Source of the DNA: Torymus aiolomorphi
Lineage: Eukaryota; Arthropoda; Insecta; Hymenoptera; Torymidae
Direction of reading: 5' to 3'
NCBI GenBank assembly: GCA_036365515.1
Contig: CM070874.1
Coordinates: forward strand, 44,019,083-44,083,082
Length of the DNA: 64,000 nucleotides
The position numbers were made by a program, and so were the translations under genes. The notes beneath the pieces are model-generated. The model worked only from the letters and a program-made list of their open reading frames with translations, did not search any database and was not told the origin of the DNA. Position 1 is the first letter of the stretch. Each line of letters starts with the position of its first letter. This document shows positions 31,361 through 43,256 of this stretch, piece by piece.

Positions 31361-31568
31361 GTCCTCGACATTATAGTTCTATGGTTAACATAGACATAAG
31401 TATACGTTTTTATCGTGAGAGAGGGGCGGCGTCGACACAACTGCGAAATGCGATCGGCGTCTCGGCCGTACTTCACGCTCATTGGCTCGCGCTTCTCGCG
31501 CTTCTCGCGCTGCTCGCGTTGCCCGCGCTGCCCGCGCTGCTTGCAGACGCGCCAGTGCTTTCAGCCCT

Positions 31569-31855
31569 TCCGGAGTTTCGGCCGATCCTCACCAGTTCAG
31601 ACCTAGTGACCAGATCTGATTTGCAGTGTGGCGGAAACTATACAAAGTAAGTACTCAAACTAATTTAGTATTAAGTGAGTAATTAGTGAGAGATAGTGAG
31701 AGAACGAGTGAGTGAGGAAGAAACGCGCACGCAAGAGAGAGAGGATGCACACGCGAGAGAGAGAGAGAAAAGAGAAAATGCACACGCGAGAGGCAGAGAA
31801 AACGCGCACGCGGGAGAGAGGAGAGAGAGAGAAAACGCGCATGCGGGAGAGAGAT

Positions 31856-31926
<71 letters not shown>

Positions 31927-32290
31927 GCACTCGCGAGTAGATACACGTGGGAAATTCCGAGAATTGGGTTTTGCCGCGAAAAAGGGGGGGCGGGCATCTC
32001 ACGCCGCGACCGCTCTTCGCGCCGACAGCATTGTTTTGTTTTGCCGCGAGAACGGGGGGTGGGCAAAACACGTCGATGTCGCACTTTTTGATAAAAACTA
32101 ATTCTTTTGTTTTGTCCTCTAGATACTGTATCCTGCATTTTCTCTGCTGCCTGCACCCAGCATCAATATCCTCGCCACGACACCACTAATGTAAGTGATT
32201 GGAGTTTCGCCCGATCCTCACCAGACCAGAGAGTGACCAGACCTCATTTGAAGTGTGGCGGAAACTATACAAAGTAAGTACTCAAAATAA
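31569..32290 (+). repeat. Direct repeat pair flanking GA-rich DNA
   Basis: A segment of about 110 bp (GCCGATCCTCACCAG ... GTGTGGCGGAAACTATACAAA, then GTAAGTACTCAAA) occurs at about 31575-31680 and 32205-32300. The conserved GTAAGT after ACAAA looks like a splice donor. Between the copies lie Arg/Glu- and Ser/Leu-coding frames driven by (GA)n at about 31730-31922, which are not genes. Confidence 0.55.
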
Positions 32291-32306
32291 TTTAGTATTC
32301 AGCGAA

Positions 32307-32930
32307 TAAAAACCACGACTTTATTCCCTTAGTTTATCCTGTATAACTTATTTAATCCAATAAACGAAGATTATTTAATATTATGCCAATCTGCGTAAAC
32401 CATTAAAGTACTATAGGAACAACTACATTTTATGAGTCTTCCCCAATAAAAGTTTATTCAGATTCATATAAATTTATGCTCAAATTTCAATCAATTACGA
32501 TAAAAGAATATTATAAAAATATCTGCGTTTGCAAATAAAAACCACGATGATATTCGCGTAGTTTATCCTATGCAACTAATATAATCCGATAAATGAAGAT
32601 TATTTAATATTATGTCAATCTGCATAAACCACTGAAGTACTATAAGAACGACTCAATTTTATGAGTTTTCCCCAATAAAAGTTGAGTCAGATTCATATAA
32701 ATTTGTACTACAATTTCAGTCAATTACAATAAAAAATACTATAAAAATATCTGCCTTTGCGAATAAAAACCACGACTTTATTCCCTTAGTTTATCCTGTA
32801 TAACTTATTTAAACCAATAAACGAAGATTATTTAATATTATGCCAATCTGCGTAAACCATTAAAGTACTATAGGAACAACTACATTTTATGAGTCTTCTC
32901 CAATAAACTACGATAAAAATTAATGTAGAA
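32307..32930 (+). repeat. Tandem repeat of about 228 bp, about 2.7 copies
   Basis: Copies start with AATAAAAACCACGA at about 32307, 32535 and 32764. The first and third copies are more alike (CTTTATTCCCTTAGTTTATCC) than either is to the second. Confidence 0.75.
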
Positions 32931-33793
32931 ATTTAGAAATTTATATACCTTTACAAATAAACAACGTCAAAAGTTTATTGGCTATGACCTATATGAACGA
33001 ATAAACAAAACAATAAATAGTATGTATATTTCATTAACCTAATACAGTCTGATAAAGTTAATTAGCAATTCTTATGAGTTTTTCAACTTATAAGCATTAG
33101 CTTATAAACACGCATAAATAGATATGTCTTATAAAATCCTATTAATATATTATTGTATATACCTCATACAATCAGATAGAAATTATTTTATTGTATATGA
33201 AATAGCTGATAACTTCTTATAAGATATTTTTTTTATAATCCTCTATTTGGTATTCCTGGTGCAGAAACCGTATGGAAACATATACAAAATTTTTTTTATT
33301 GTATTTTATCTGTGGTTTTCAACCGGGTAATAATACTAAAACTTGTAGAGTTAATTTTCTGGTTGAAAGCTTCTTTTAAGCATTAATTTATAAAAAAAAA
33401 CTTTGACCGCTGTCATTGTATACTGCTTAATTTTCTAGTTCCTTCTTAAAATAAGATTCAAATTCCTATCTTTCAGCTCTTTCTTTATCCGTATTATCTT
33501 CTACTTATATCCTTTTAAAAAGTTTTTCAAAAGAGTTATAGAAGTAGCCATAACTTTCATATTACTAGGATCTTGTACATGTAAGTATAATACATTATCT
33601 TTATTTTATCCTTTCCTTAATTTTGTAGCTCCTCCTTAAAATAGGAATTTGCAATTCCTCAGCTTTTCCTTTCTTTCTAACCACTTTCCGTATTATAATT
33701 TTTTTATAACCCTAATGTATTCAATAATCTTCTTAAAGTTAACAGTGACGCAAAAAACTGTATGAATAATAAAAATAGTAATAGTGGTTATAT

Positions 33794-33889
33794 AGGGCTA
33801 TTGGCGAAGGATACCACTTAAAATAAAAATCCAACGCGTTTATGAACAGTACCCCTAGGGTGACGTGGAAAACTGTTCTTTCATTTTAT
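33794..33889 (+). repeat. Hairpin module, copy 2
   Basis: Near-identical direct copy of the segment at 27662-27757, 6.1 kb away, on the far side of the 5.2-kb element. Confidence 0.7.
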
Positions 33890-34024
33890 AAATTTCTAGA
33901 AGTTATGTAGAGTTATTCAGAACCGTTTTTTTTTGCGTTTCATTTGTTAGCATATAGTAAAAGTTACGTTGACTGTTATTAAAAGCCTTGTCGAAGAAAT
34001 ACGGTTATTTATACCTGTTAAGTT

Positions 34025-35025
34025 AATAGTTTTTGACACCACCCTAGGGCTACTGGCGAATGATACGACTTGAAATAGTACCCCTAGAGTGGTGTCAAAA
34101 ACTATTCAAATAATGACATTATTTTGAGGCGGAGGTGAGGCGGGAGCTGAGGTGGGATCGAGGCGGGAGCGAGGTGGTGGGAGGCGGGAGCGATGCGGTG
34201 CGAGGCGGGAGCGAGGCGGTGCGAGGCGGGAGCGAGGCGGTGTGAGGCGGGAGCTAGGGGAGTGATGGAGAGGCGCTTAACAGGTATAAATAACCGTATT
34301 TTTTCGTTATTTTAAGAGGGAGCTGAGGTGGGACCGCCTCGCTCCCGCCTCACACCGCCTCGCTCCCGCCTCGCACCACCTCACTCCCGCCTCGCCCCGC
34401 CTCGCTCCCGCCTCCCACCGCCTCGCTTCCGCCTCGATCCCACCTCAGCTCCCGCCTCAGCTTCCGCCTCACCTCCGCCTCAAAATAATGTCATTATTTG
34501 AATAGCTTTTGCACCACCCTAGGGGTACTATTTCAAGTCGTATCATTCGCCAGTAGCCCTAGTGGTGTCAAAAGCTATTCAAATAATGACATTATTTTGA
34601 GGCGGTGGTGAGGCGGGAGCTGAGGCGGGAGCTGAGGTGGGATTGAGGCGGGAGCGAGGCGGTGTGAGGCGGGAGCGAGGCGGTGTGAGGCGGGAGCTAA
34701 GGAAGCGATGGAGAGGCGCTTAACAGGTATAAATAACCGTATTTTTTCGTTATTTTGAGAGGGAGCTGAGGTGGGAGCGAGGCGGGAGCGAGGCGGTGGG
34801 AGGCGGGGCGAGGCGGGGCGAGGCGGGAGCGAGGCGGTGCGAGGTGGGGCGAGGCGGGAGCTAAGGGAGCGATGGAGAGGCGCTTAACAGGTATAAATAA
34901 CCGTATTTTTTCGTTATTTTGAGAGGGAGCTGAGGTGGGAGCGAGGCGGGAGCGAGGCGGGAGCGAGGCGGGAGCGAGGCGGGGCGAGGCGGGAGCGAGG
35001 TGGGGCTGAGTGGTAAGAATTTTGA
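34025..35025. repeat. GC-rich purine/pyrimidine array with embedded hairpins
   Basis: It contains repeated GAGGCGGGAGCGAGGCGG (and its reverse complement at about 34335-34480), three copies of AACAGGTATAAATAACCG, and hairpins at 34025-34106 and 34500-34580. The two halves up to 34500 form a large inverted repeat; the remainder is a direct copy. Minus-strand Pro/Arg/Ser frames here are repeat artefacts. Confidence 0.7.
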
Positions 35026-35041
35026 AACATCTATATAATAT

Positions 35042-35045
<4 letters not shown>

Positions 35046-35096
<51 letters not shown>
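35046..35096. repeat. (TA)n microsatellite
   Basis: About 24 TA units, then CACACACA. Confidence 0.9.
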
Positions 35097-35099
<3 letters not shown>

Positions 35100-35104
<5 letters not shown>

Positions 35105-36120
35105 TGTCATTAAGCTGTATTCAACACAGTTACAACACTATTTAAGTACTGGGTGTTGTATGCGGATATTGCCATTATATAAGAATATGAATTATGAACA
35201 CATGAAGTAAGCCAGTTGAAGAATAGTTCCTTCAGCGCTTGTGTAAAATGTGTAAGTTAGAAAAAATCTGTTTTTGAAATGGGAAGTATGAAATTAACTT
35301 TGATTGATTTCACACAACTAATTTTTATTTGCAATTTTTTCTTTTCTTCAACTATCTTTGGATCTGAAACCAAGATTAAATAGCTTTGAAGTTTTGAATT
35401 GCAACATTACCAAATAAAAATATTAGCATACTACCCACTAAGAGCTATAGTAATGTATTATTCTAAATAATGTGAAGATGTTAATAGCCGATGAAATTTT
35501 TTTTTTTACAGATAATTATTTGATGGACCTAAAATGATTAGTGTCCGTGCCAAAATAACTTTTATATAGATATTCAATTTTCCATTTTTTATCAAAGTAC
35601 ATTATACAGAATGGTGAAAACAATTTTGGTAAGTAGTTTTCAAAGGCATACCAAGTTATAAGAAACTCATGTTTTAAACTTAATTTCTGAAAAACTTGTT
35701 TTTTGTGTTTACATTTTTTAGCAAGTGAACGGAAATAACTTGAAATTTTAGGTGAGCATTCTTTTTCATATTGTTTACAGCGTTTGTTTGCTACTTTTTC
35801 AAAAAAAGGTTCAGAAAAAGAATAAAAAAATAAAATTACAGAATTTTTTATAAAAAATATGAAAAATGAGTTTTTTTATGAAAAATAAATATTAAAAATG
35901 AGTTTTTAGGAACAGTAGCAAACAAAAGTTGTAGCAAATATAAACCAATAAATCAGGGTTCAACCATTAATACAATGTATGCAAGAGCCAGATGTATATT
36001 ATCAGCTAACTACAGGGGGAAATTGTAGGTAATAATACTACTTTTTAGTAGAGAAAAAGTTAAACGTAAAGATTATACCTGGAATTTATTATTGATCAAA
36101 ATATTTATTGTTATTTTTTT
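35100..36120. other. AT-rich DNA
   Basis: No gene or structured repeat was supported. Confidence 0.4.
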
Positions 36121-36195
36121 TAGATTTAACCATGGCTTATTATTAAAATAATAATATTAAAAAAATTTTCATCAATGTTAGGACTTAGAGAATTC

Positions 36196-36489
36196 TTATA
36201 TTCTGGACTGAGCTTTTTCGTTAAATGAGATTTTGACATGAGATTCAGATAAGGACTCAGCTGAGAAATCAGTATAGAAATGTTTGTATTTGCAAACATC
36301 GAAAAATGACTTACAAGAAGAATGTCGAACCTCTGGATCATTGATTTGGCTGTAACTCGACCGGAGTGTTCTTTGGCCTAAAATATGAAATAGGTGTCTC
36401 AGCCTTATATTCGATGGGTCTTCAATCCTCCCAAAACCTATAATCCCTTGATTATTATTTTTATTAGTATATAATGGTATTATAAGCAA
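36196..36489 (-). pseudogene. Coding-like exon relic, left arm of an inverted duplication
   Basis: The minus-strand frame contains FHILGQRTLRSSYSQINDPEV. The plus strand at about 36935-37025 encodes FHILGQRTLRLNYSQIYDLEV. The two copies are inverted relative to each other and keep the reading frame, which suggests descent from a real exon. The family is not recognised. Confidence 0.4.
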
Positions 36490-36934
36490 CTACGATTAAC
36501 AAAATCCATATTATACTTGTACATTCAATCAGTTATGTAAGTAATCAAAATTTTTTTTATAAACACTGAAAATTGGCTGTCTTAGCACCACACTGTCATT
36601 TTCATGATTCAGAATACCAAAACTTCAATTTACTTGTTAAAAAAGAAACTCTAAATTTGATAAATTTACACTTTTTTACTCTAATACTTTTCTTCGCACT
36701 GAATTTCTGACTTGCTCCTGATAATTTTTTAGGTTTTCTGTTCTATTAAATCTATCACTATGAAAAGGACTCTGGGTGACGCTGAAATAGTCAATTTTCA
36801 GTATTTATAAAAAATTTCAATTACTTTCATATATAATATAAATTTAGGTAGTCTTAGTTGCTTATAATGCAATTATACATTAATAAAAAAATAATCAATA
36901 AAATAAGGGTTTATAGTTTGCATGAAATACTCAG

Positions 36935-37180
36935 ACACGTATTTCATATTTTAGGCCAAAGAACACTTCGGTTGAATTATAGCCAAATATATGATCTGGA
37001 GGTTAGACGCTATCCTTGTTAGCAAGCTCCTGTACTGGAAAATAGAAAAAAAAAGATTCTTAAAGAATTTTTTCACTATTAATTTTAAAATGGAAAAGAA
37101 TAAGAAAAAATTATCTAAAATATATTTAAATCTAAATGTATTAGAATCAGCACAAAAACACATTTGTAAAAGATACTAAT
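36935..37180 (+). pseudogene. Coding-like exon relic, right arm
   Basis: Inverted partner of 36196-36489. The frame breaks after about 28 residues (stop within GTTAGC...). The segment between the arms (about 36540-36830) is also partly palindromic. Confidence 0.35.
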
Positions 37181-37189
37181 CCTTCACTA

Positions 37190-38390
37190 GGTGAATTTTT
37201 GCATTTTTTAAAAACAATTAAAGATAAATACATGTAAAAAGTTTATTTATTCTATACAATGTCAGTCAATACAGATCATTTTTAATATGTTTATAAATTA
37301 GCTCTCAAAGTGTAAAGTAAAATCAAAGATTAGGAAAAAAACTAAAATCAAGTAATTTATATACCCATTACATATAATATTATAATCAAAATTTACTCTA
37401 TAATAATAAAATTTTTTCTCCACTTTATACTTAACCTATAAAATTAAAAACGACAATCTCTTTAATGGTTTTAAAAAAATTTATACACACAATGAAGCGT
37501 TACTAAAACAGCTATAACTAATTGGTAATAGCAGTCTTTAATATATATCTGTTGCGTGACAACTTCTTTTGTCGTCACGCAATTAAATATTGTTTGTCTG
37601 GTTTGATCCCCTAAGAATATTTATTCATTCTTACCTTGTGGGAACCTCAATGTTATCTCCGTTACCCTTACACTCCCATACGTGTAAGATTGCGGCAACT
37701 TGTCCTCTATAGCTAACAACCTAAATAAATTTCTACCAGGAATTATCGGTGGTAATAATGCAGAAACTGTTTGTGCCAAAACCATTAATTTATTATATAA
37801 TTCTCATCCGTAGTAATGATACAATTAACCTTTACAAATAATCAATTGACTCGTTTATATAGAGTCCGCACGCATTTCGATAACAGCTGGTCGGTTGTCG
37901 ATGTAACTCCCCCGAATACACTCAAGAAGTTTCGAGAGCTATATATAGGGCCGTATTACCGCGTAGAGGCGGCAAATCCTGTAGTCCGGCCCTGGCTATA
38001 TAAAACGACCTTAAGGTCCGTGCTACCTATACGATCGCGACGAGGGTTCATGCACCACTATGGATAGGCCGTTTGAAGAGAGAGAGGGAGGGTTATGGAC
38101 ATGCGCCGAGATTCGGGTAGGTTGGTGTTGAAAAGTGACGTCACTTTTGCGAGCCGAGGCTTGATGATTTCCAAATTTTCCCTTTTTTCTTATTTCTCCA
38201 ATCCTTCTTCTTACTTTGAAGGTTGTACTGTCCTTCTAATATGATATATCTGTTTGACGGCTCGCTCCAGCTGCCTGCTGTCTTCTGTTGTCCTCTAGTT
38301 ATCCGCGGTGATGGCTTCGTTTGCGTTCCCCTGGTGATGTTTAAATGTAGTATGGTAGACAAGTACTGCACAGAGGTCGAATAAGCTGTG
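37190..38390. other. Mostly AT-rich DNA without a supported gene
   Basis: A hairpin TTGCGTGAC...GTCACGCAA lies at about 37551-37581. The 83-codon frame at 37816-38067 matches nothing I recognise and has no supporting context. Confidence 0.35.
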
Positions 38391-38394
38391 GGGA

Positions 38395-38757
38395 TTCGAC
38401 CAGAAAACTGCCGGGAACAGCGCTCGCGCGGTACTGTACTCGAGCGCTGCAACTACGAAGAGCCGCACAAAGAGGACAAGTCGAAAACTGCGATGACTCA
38501 CACAAAGAGGACGAGCCGAGAACTGCGCTCGCGCGCTGCTATACTCGAGCGCTGCGGCTACGAAGAGCCGCACAAAGAGGACGAGCCGAGAACTGCGAAG
38601 ACTCGCACAAAGAGAACGAGCCGAGAACTGCGCTCGCGCGCTGCAGCTACGAAAAGCCGCACAAAGAGGACGAGCCGAGAACTGCGAAGACTCGCACAAA
38701 GAGGACGAGCTGAGAACTGCGCTCGCGCGCTGCTATACTTGAGCGCTGCAGGGGGTT
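38395..38757. repeat. GC-rich minisatellite
   Basis: Repeats of AAAGAGGACGAGCCGAGAAC, GCGCTCGCGCGCTGC and TACGAAGAGCCGCAC in a composite unit of about 60-125 bp. Frames on both strands through it are artefacts. Confidence 0.8.
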
Positions 38758-38759
38758 GA

Positions 38760-40780
38760 GGTATGAAAACAGGTACAGGTATAGGGAGATGGGATGTCTC
38801 TATAAGCCGGAGCAACTCCTAATGAGGCATGGACCCTTGAATTCATTTAAGTCGAAATATACCTTATTTTCCTCGATCGCGATATGCTATTAGAACTGAA
38901 TTTCCTATACGGGCGACACTTCTTGGATGTACTCGAGTTTGGATTTTCTTGAAGGTTTACATATATGTATTGTAATTATCTAGGCCTACGCGTATTCAAA
39001 ATAAAGTATTTAATTTAAAATCGGGTGAACTTCATTTAAAATTTGTAACAAATTGATTTAATATTTTAACCTACTCTCATTTTAGTGGGATGGTTATTTC
39101 GACACCCTTAACACAAAAAAAAATAAAAAATCTTAAAAAAACCTAAAGTAAGGCAACGGGGGAGAGGGTCTCCCTCGACCAAGGCACACACTTCCCCGTG
39201 CTATGGCACCGAGCTACTCGTGATTAACAGAACATATACGGTGGTATTGGGTAACGAACCTAAGGAAATCCTGCGATTTTGTAATCAAGTTAACACGTGC
39301 GGTACGGGTAAACTATAATGAAAGCGTAACATATACAGAAAAGAAAAATATAAGGAATCAAATATTAAGCAAAAAGAATAAAGTAAAAATAAAACAAAAT
39401 TTTAAGTTTAGTTACTCCCGATAATGTGTATTATCTTATCTGATCAAAAAGAAAGGTGAGAGACAAGAAAAAACACAGCTATTGTATGTAAATTTATTTT
39501 TGCAAAATTATTAAGATAGATATAATCACCCAAAAAAAATAGAGAAATACTATTGGGCTTTGGTATTTTTTTTTTCTTTATAACGAATTATATATATATA
39601 TATGTGGAAAAAAAAAATAATAACAACGGTGCACTTGTTTCAACTAGAGACGTATTCGCAGAATTCCCTTAATTAATAAATTTATTTATATTATAAGTAA
39701 ATATTCATGTAAATCTCATGATCATAAATAATACCTTTTTGATCTTTGTTTTCCTTGGTTTCCGATGTAGCAACCTCCGCGTCCAAAGGTGATACTCGTC
39801 TTACACTCTTCGCGAGAATAATCCACACACCGAAAATTAGTAATCGTTTCTTGGTCCAAGTACTCGACACAACTCCAAATATTTCTAACAATTCGATCTT
39901 TCACTCACTGAATTAGCCAATCAATCCCTATAAACTATCTCACACTATCCTTCCTTTTCTATTTCTCGAATAATATTACATTTACAATATGAGGGTCGGC
40001 GGTATGCACATCTATACTTTTCAAATCTTTGCACGACACTGCCGCGGTGCGTGGCACTCCGACGCGGCAAGCGAAGCTTTCTCTCCCGCGCGCGTCCCTC
40101 ATTAACGCGCGCCTTCTCTCTCGCACTTACGCTACCTGCGAGGGCCGGTACGGTAAGCTTGTGCAGTCAAGCCGGGACGTGCTGTCCCCGCAGTCAGCGT
40201 CCTACTTCGTGCTTCGGCCGACGCGTTGCCGCGTGGTCAGCACATGGGAATTTCCTACAGCGGCAAGCGAAGTTCAAGCATCACACCACCGGATGCATCT
40301 CCTGTAACCTTCGCTTATCGCTGCAATAAATAGTGGCCTTCACATACCACAGTGTTTGCTCTGTTACAGTATTCTTGAAGCGAGTTAAAATTATTGAATT
40401 GACGTTATAAGAAAAAGGAAAGAAAGTTAACTTGAAGTATATAAGAAAGTTGAAAAAAATGAGAAAACAATCACGACTCAAAAATGTTGTAACATAACAA
40501 TATCTCTCACCTCATAAGATCCGTTGCTCATTCTATTGAATATGATGAATTCTGCATACTATCTTCTGATGTTGAACACGATCTATTCCCCATATTTTCT
40601 TCCAATAGCACATTTTCAACTTATAATAAGATTTGATTTTATTAACGGTTATTATCATATACATTACAAAAAACATTTATATTTAAAAGATTTCATGTAC
40701 TTTTTGTTATATATATAAGCTAATATGAGACATTATAAAATTACAAAGCAGTCAATATTTCAAAATTATTAAACTTACAT
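38760..40780. other. Unassigned DNA, with a GC-rich block at about 40030-40340
   Basis: The GC-rich block ends with AATAAA (about 40326) and CTGTTACAG, which could be a solo LTR, but I found no second copy or target duplication. The remainder shows nothing I can name. Confidence 0.3.
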
Positions 40781-40784
40781 AATT

Positions 40785-41322
40785 AATTGTAATTGATGAT
40801 CGCTCTGTTTCATTGCTATTGCTTTCATTTGAATGTACTGAATTTCTTTGTAGTGACTCATTTTGTACGTGTAATTCATTCCCTTCTAACTGATCAGAAT
40901 TTTCTACTGACATTACAGAATTTTCATTATCTCTATCGCTTGAAGTGTCAACTTCTAAATATAATTCTGTAAATATAAATTCTGTAAAATAAAAGATAGT
41001 AATTGATCATCATAAAATAATTTATCAAGTTGCCATAATTTCTTAATTTGTGTGTGTGTACACACACTTAAAAGCTACATATATGACATAACCTATCAAA
41101 AGCCAAAAAATTTTTACGAATATTATATACATTTTCAACTAAATCAAATTGTCTATTTAAAAAAGTTAATGGAATACTTTGTTTTTCATTTAAACTTACC
41201 CTCCAGTTATCATCATCACTGCTATCGTTATCATTATTGTTGCCAATTCTTTGTCTATAAAATTGAGTTGATCTTGGTACTCTTAATTCTTCATCATGTT
41301 CATATAACTTATATCGTCTCAT
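40785..41322 (-). CDS. Two-exon N-terminal gene fragment, acidic
   Basis: Exon 1 (41322 to about 41201) encodes MRRYKLYEHDEELRVPRST, then an Asn/Asp-rich stretch ending DDDNWR, followed by donor GTAAGT. A second exon (about 40984-40785) lies between acceptor TTTTACAG and donor ATTAATTAT/GTAAGT and encodes Ser/Asn/Glu-rich acidic sequence (EVDTSSDRDNENS). The basic start with R-S-T-x-F-Y-R followed by acidic linkers resembles N-termini of transposase-like insect proteins, from memory only. No downstream exons could be found, so it is a fragment or a gene whose later exons lie in the unassigned DNA. Confidence 0.4.
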
Positions 41323-41631
41323 CGTAAAACTTATTTTTATAAAATAATTTTATGTCCACAGAAATTTACGATGAATTTATTTTGATATTTAAAACCATTC
41401 AAATGAATATTTATAGTAACGGCTTTAAAGGATTCTCTATGTATGTTCCGAAAATCGCACTGACCAAATCAGAGGTCCTCTCTATGTAGGTGCGTGCGTG
41501 AACACGCTCAGGGTGCGGCCTCAATAACATGACGGCGTGCGCATGTCGACCAATGCAAGCTTGAATCGAGTGGACTTCGACCCTTCTCGTCCATTCCAGT
41601 CGAGCTGGGATTGATCGGTATACGCACATCA

Positions 41632-41758
41632 GGGGCCTGATTCTAAATGTGTCTCGGCCTCGAGACAACTGCTTTTCCTTTTAAAGGAGCTCCCTGATTG
41701 GTCTACAGCTCCGGATTTGGTGTGTCTCGACGTCGAGACAAATTTAGAATCAGGCCCC
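41632..41758. mobile_element. 127-bp palindromic element
   Basis: GGGGCCTGATTCTAAAT at the left and ATTTAGAATCAGGCCCC at the right are inverted copies, each followed inward by TGTCTCG..CGAGACA. No clear target duplication was seen. Confidence 0.6.
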
Positions 41759-42046
41759 AGGACGGCACGCGCAAGCTGTCACGATGTTGGGGCCGCACCC
41801 GCAGGCGTTTTAATTGAGTATTGACTAGCATCAGGTAATTAACGAAAGAAATGTGTTAATATTTTTATGGAAACTAAATGTACACTGAGAATAGTTACAA
41901 CGGAACATAAAGCACACGAGAACAGAACGTCATTATACCTTAGGCCCCAGAAAAACAAATATGGAACGATTGCGAATTTTGCCGCGATTCCGCGAACGAG
42001 TTTAGTTCATCTTGTTATCGATGACTTGTGGTAAGGTGTAATATAT

Positions 42047-42985
42047 TGTAACAGTGCTGCACTTCGGAGAGGATTTTCTTACCTGCCCGCTGACAGCCAC
42101 TGTTAAAGCCGCGCTTCTGCGCGGCTTCTCTTCCGGGTTCAAGTGCAATGAGCTTCGGCTCGCTGCTTCTGCGCGCCTGAAAGGAGCGCGAAACGCGTGT
42201 TTAGTCCTTCCGGATTACACGATCGGTGGGAGAGGAACGTTATTCCGGGCGATTCAAACAGAGAGACTTCTTTAAGATAAAAAAGGGATATATTAGTTTA
42301 TTCACTTCGAATAAAGCTTATCTTTTAGAACAAGGTCATTCGCGCAGGTCGAAACAGCGCTCGCGAAACGGTTAGCCGGCCGCACTTGGCTCACGTAACA
42401 TATACCGCGGATATCCAAGAGAGAGAGAGAGAGAGAATCTAATCCGTCGCGTCACATTACTCGCATCGCGCACTCGCATTTAAAGCGTAAGAGACCTACC
42501 TGACTGGCCAGCCATCGCTTCGCTCTAACTTCTTTCCCTCCGGATGAGGTCTTCGGCTACCTGGTCCTTCTTCCTCTCCTAAGGTCCTCTTAGGCTCTAG
42601 CAACCTCTCAAATTTGGGCTCTGTCCTTCTGCCACCCCGGCCGCCGGAGAGAAAACCGTTGCTCTTCCACCTTATGAGTTTCTCTCGTTCTGGAACTTTT
42701 CTAATCCTGGATTCTCTCCAAAACAAAAACGAAACTCGCGTCTCGGTAAGAATCGACTTGGCTGGCGCGCGTCGCTCACTCCCGCCAGCGCGCGCGCTCT
42801 CTCTCTCTCCCCCCCGGTCCCCTCGAAGGCACGGTCCTGCAGTCGCGCGTACGCTCCCCCCCCCCCCGACACTTTTCTCGCCGAGGTGCGTATCGTCGCG
42901 CCCGCTTACGCCGATAGTTCCCCGCGCCGATTCGTCCCTACTTGATTTATCCTCATAACAACGGCGAGCTTATCTCACCGTTACA
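42047..42985 (-). repeat. 3' LTR of the Gypsy element (939 bp)
   Basis: Starts TGTAACAGTGCTG and ends CACCGTTACA. It lacks both insertions carried by the other LTR and so serves as the empty-site reference. Confidence 0.9.
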
Positions 42986-42995
42986 CCCCCCTTCT
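42986..42995 (-). other. Polypurine tract
   Basis: On the minus strand AGAAGGGGGG directly precedes the 3' LTR (TGTAAC). This is the plus-strand primer of LTR elements. Confidence 0.75.
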
Positions 42996-43256
42996 AGACG
43001 TCGCGTACGCGGTTACTTCAATCGCGATACGGGACTCAGTGTTCGGACGAGGATAGGTACAGGATTCGGGGTTGTGAGAAAGAACGTCCTTGGTTACAAT
43101 ACAAAAAGATTAATAATTTTATTCACGGTACCCGTGGTACATTTGTCGGCTATCCGGAGTTATACACCCCGGGTCGCCTGAGGTACCGGACGGTTACCCG
43201 CTACCCCCCGCTTCATCACGGGCACCGCCGGATGGAAGCGGCGATTCGGACAGCGC

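Larger units (their letters stand above)
28167..33327. mobile_element. 5.2-kb non-coding TIR element with 11-bp target duplication
   Basis: The left end CCCTGTTGAAAACCACAG is matched inverted by CTGTGGTTTTCAACCGGG at the right, with pairing continuing about 34 bp. TAATAATACTA is exactly duplicated outside (28156-28166 and 33328-33338). A 9-11 bp duplication fits the Mutator-like superfamily. No transposase frame was found. The interior is made of inverted repeats, hairpins, simple repeats and a 228-bp tandem, in the style of a foldback or compound non-autonomous element. Confidence 0.65.

Noticed and set aside
31655..32156. Ser-Leu and Arg-Glu rich frames
   Set aside because: They derive from (GA)n and related simple repeats. 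The frames at 48764-49175 derive from (CT)n in the same way.
34697..35110. Pro/Arg/Ser-rich frames
   Set aside because: They come from the GAGGCGGGAGC array and the (TA)n run.
37816..38067. 83-codon plus-strand frame as a gene
   Set aside because: No recognisable domain, no promoter or splice context, and neighbouring repeats.
39060..39320. tRNA or other small RNA gene
   Set aside because: I could not fold a cloverleaf or find internal A/B boxes by eye.
40029..40340. Solo LTR or protein gene
   Set aside because: Two overlapping 92-codon frames in GC-rich DNA and an AATAAA word are not enough; no second copy, target duplication or motif was found.
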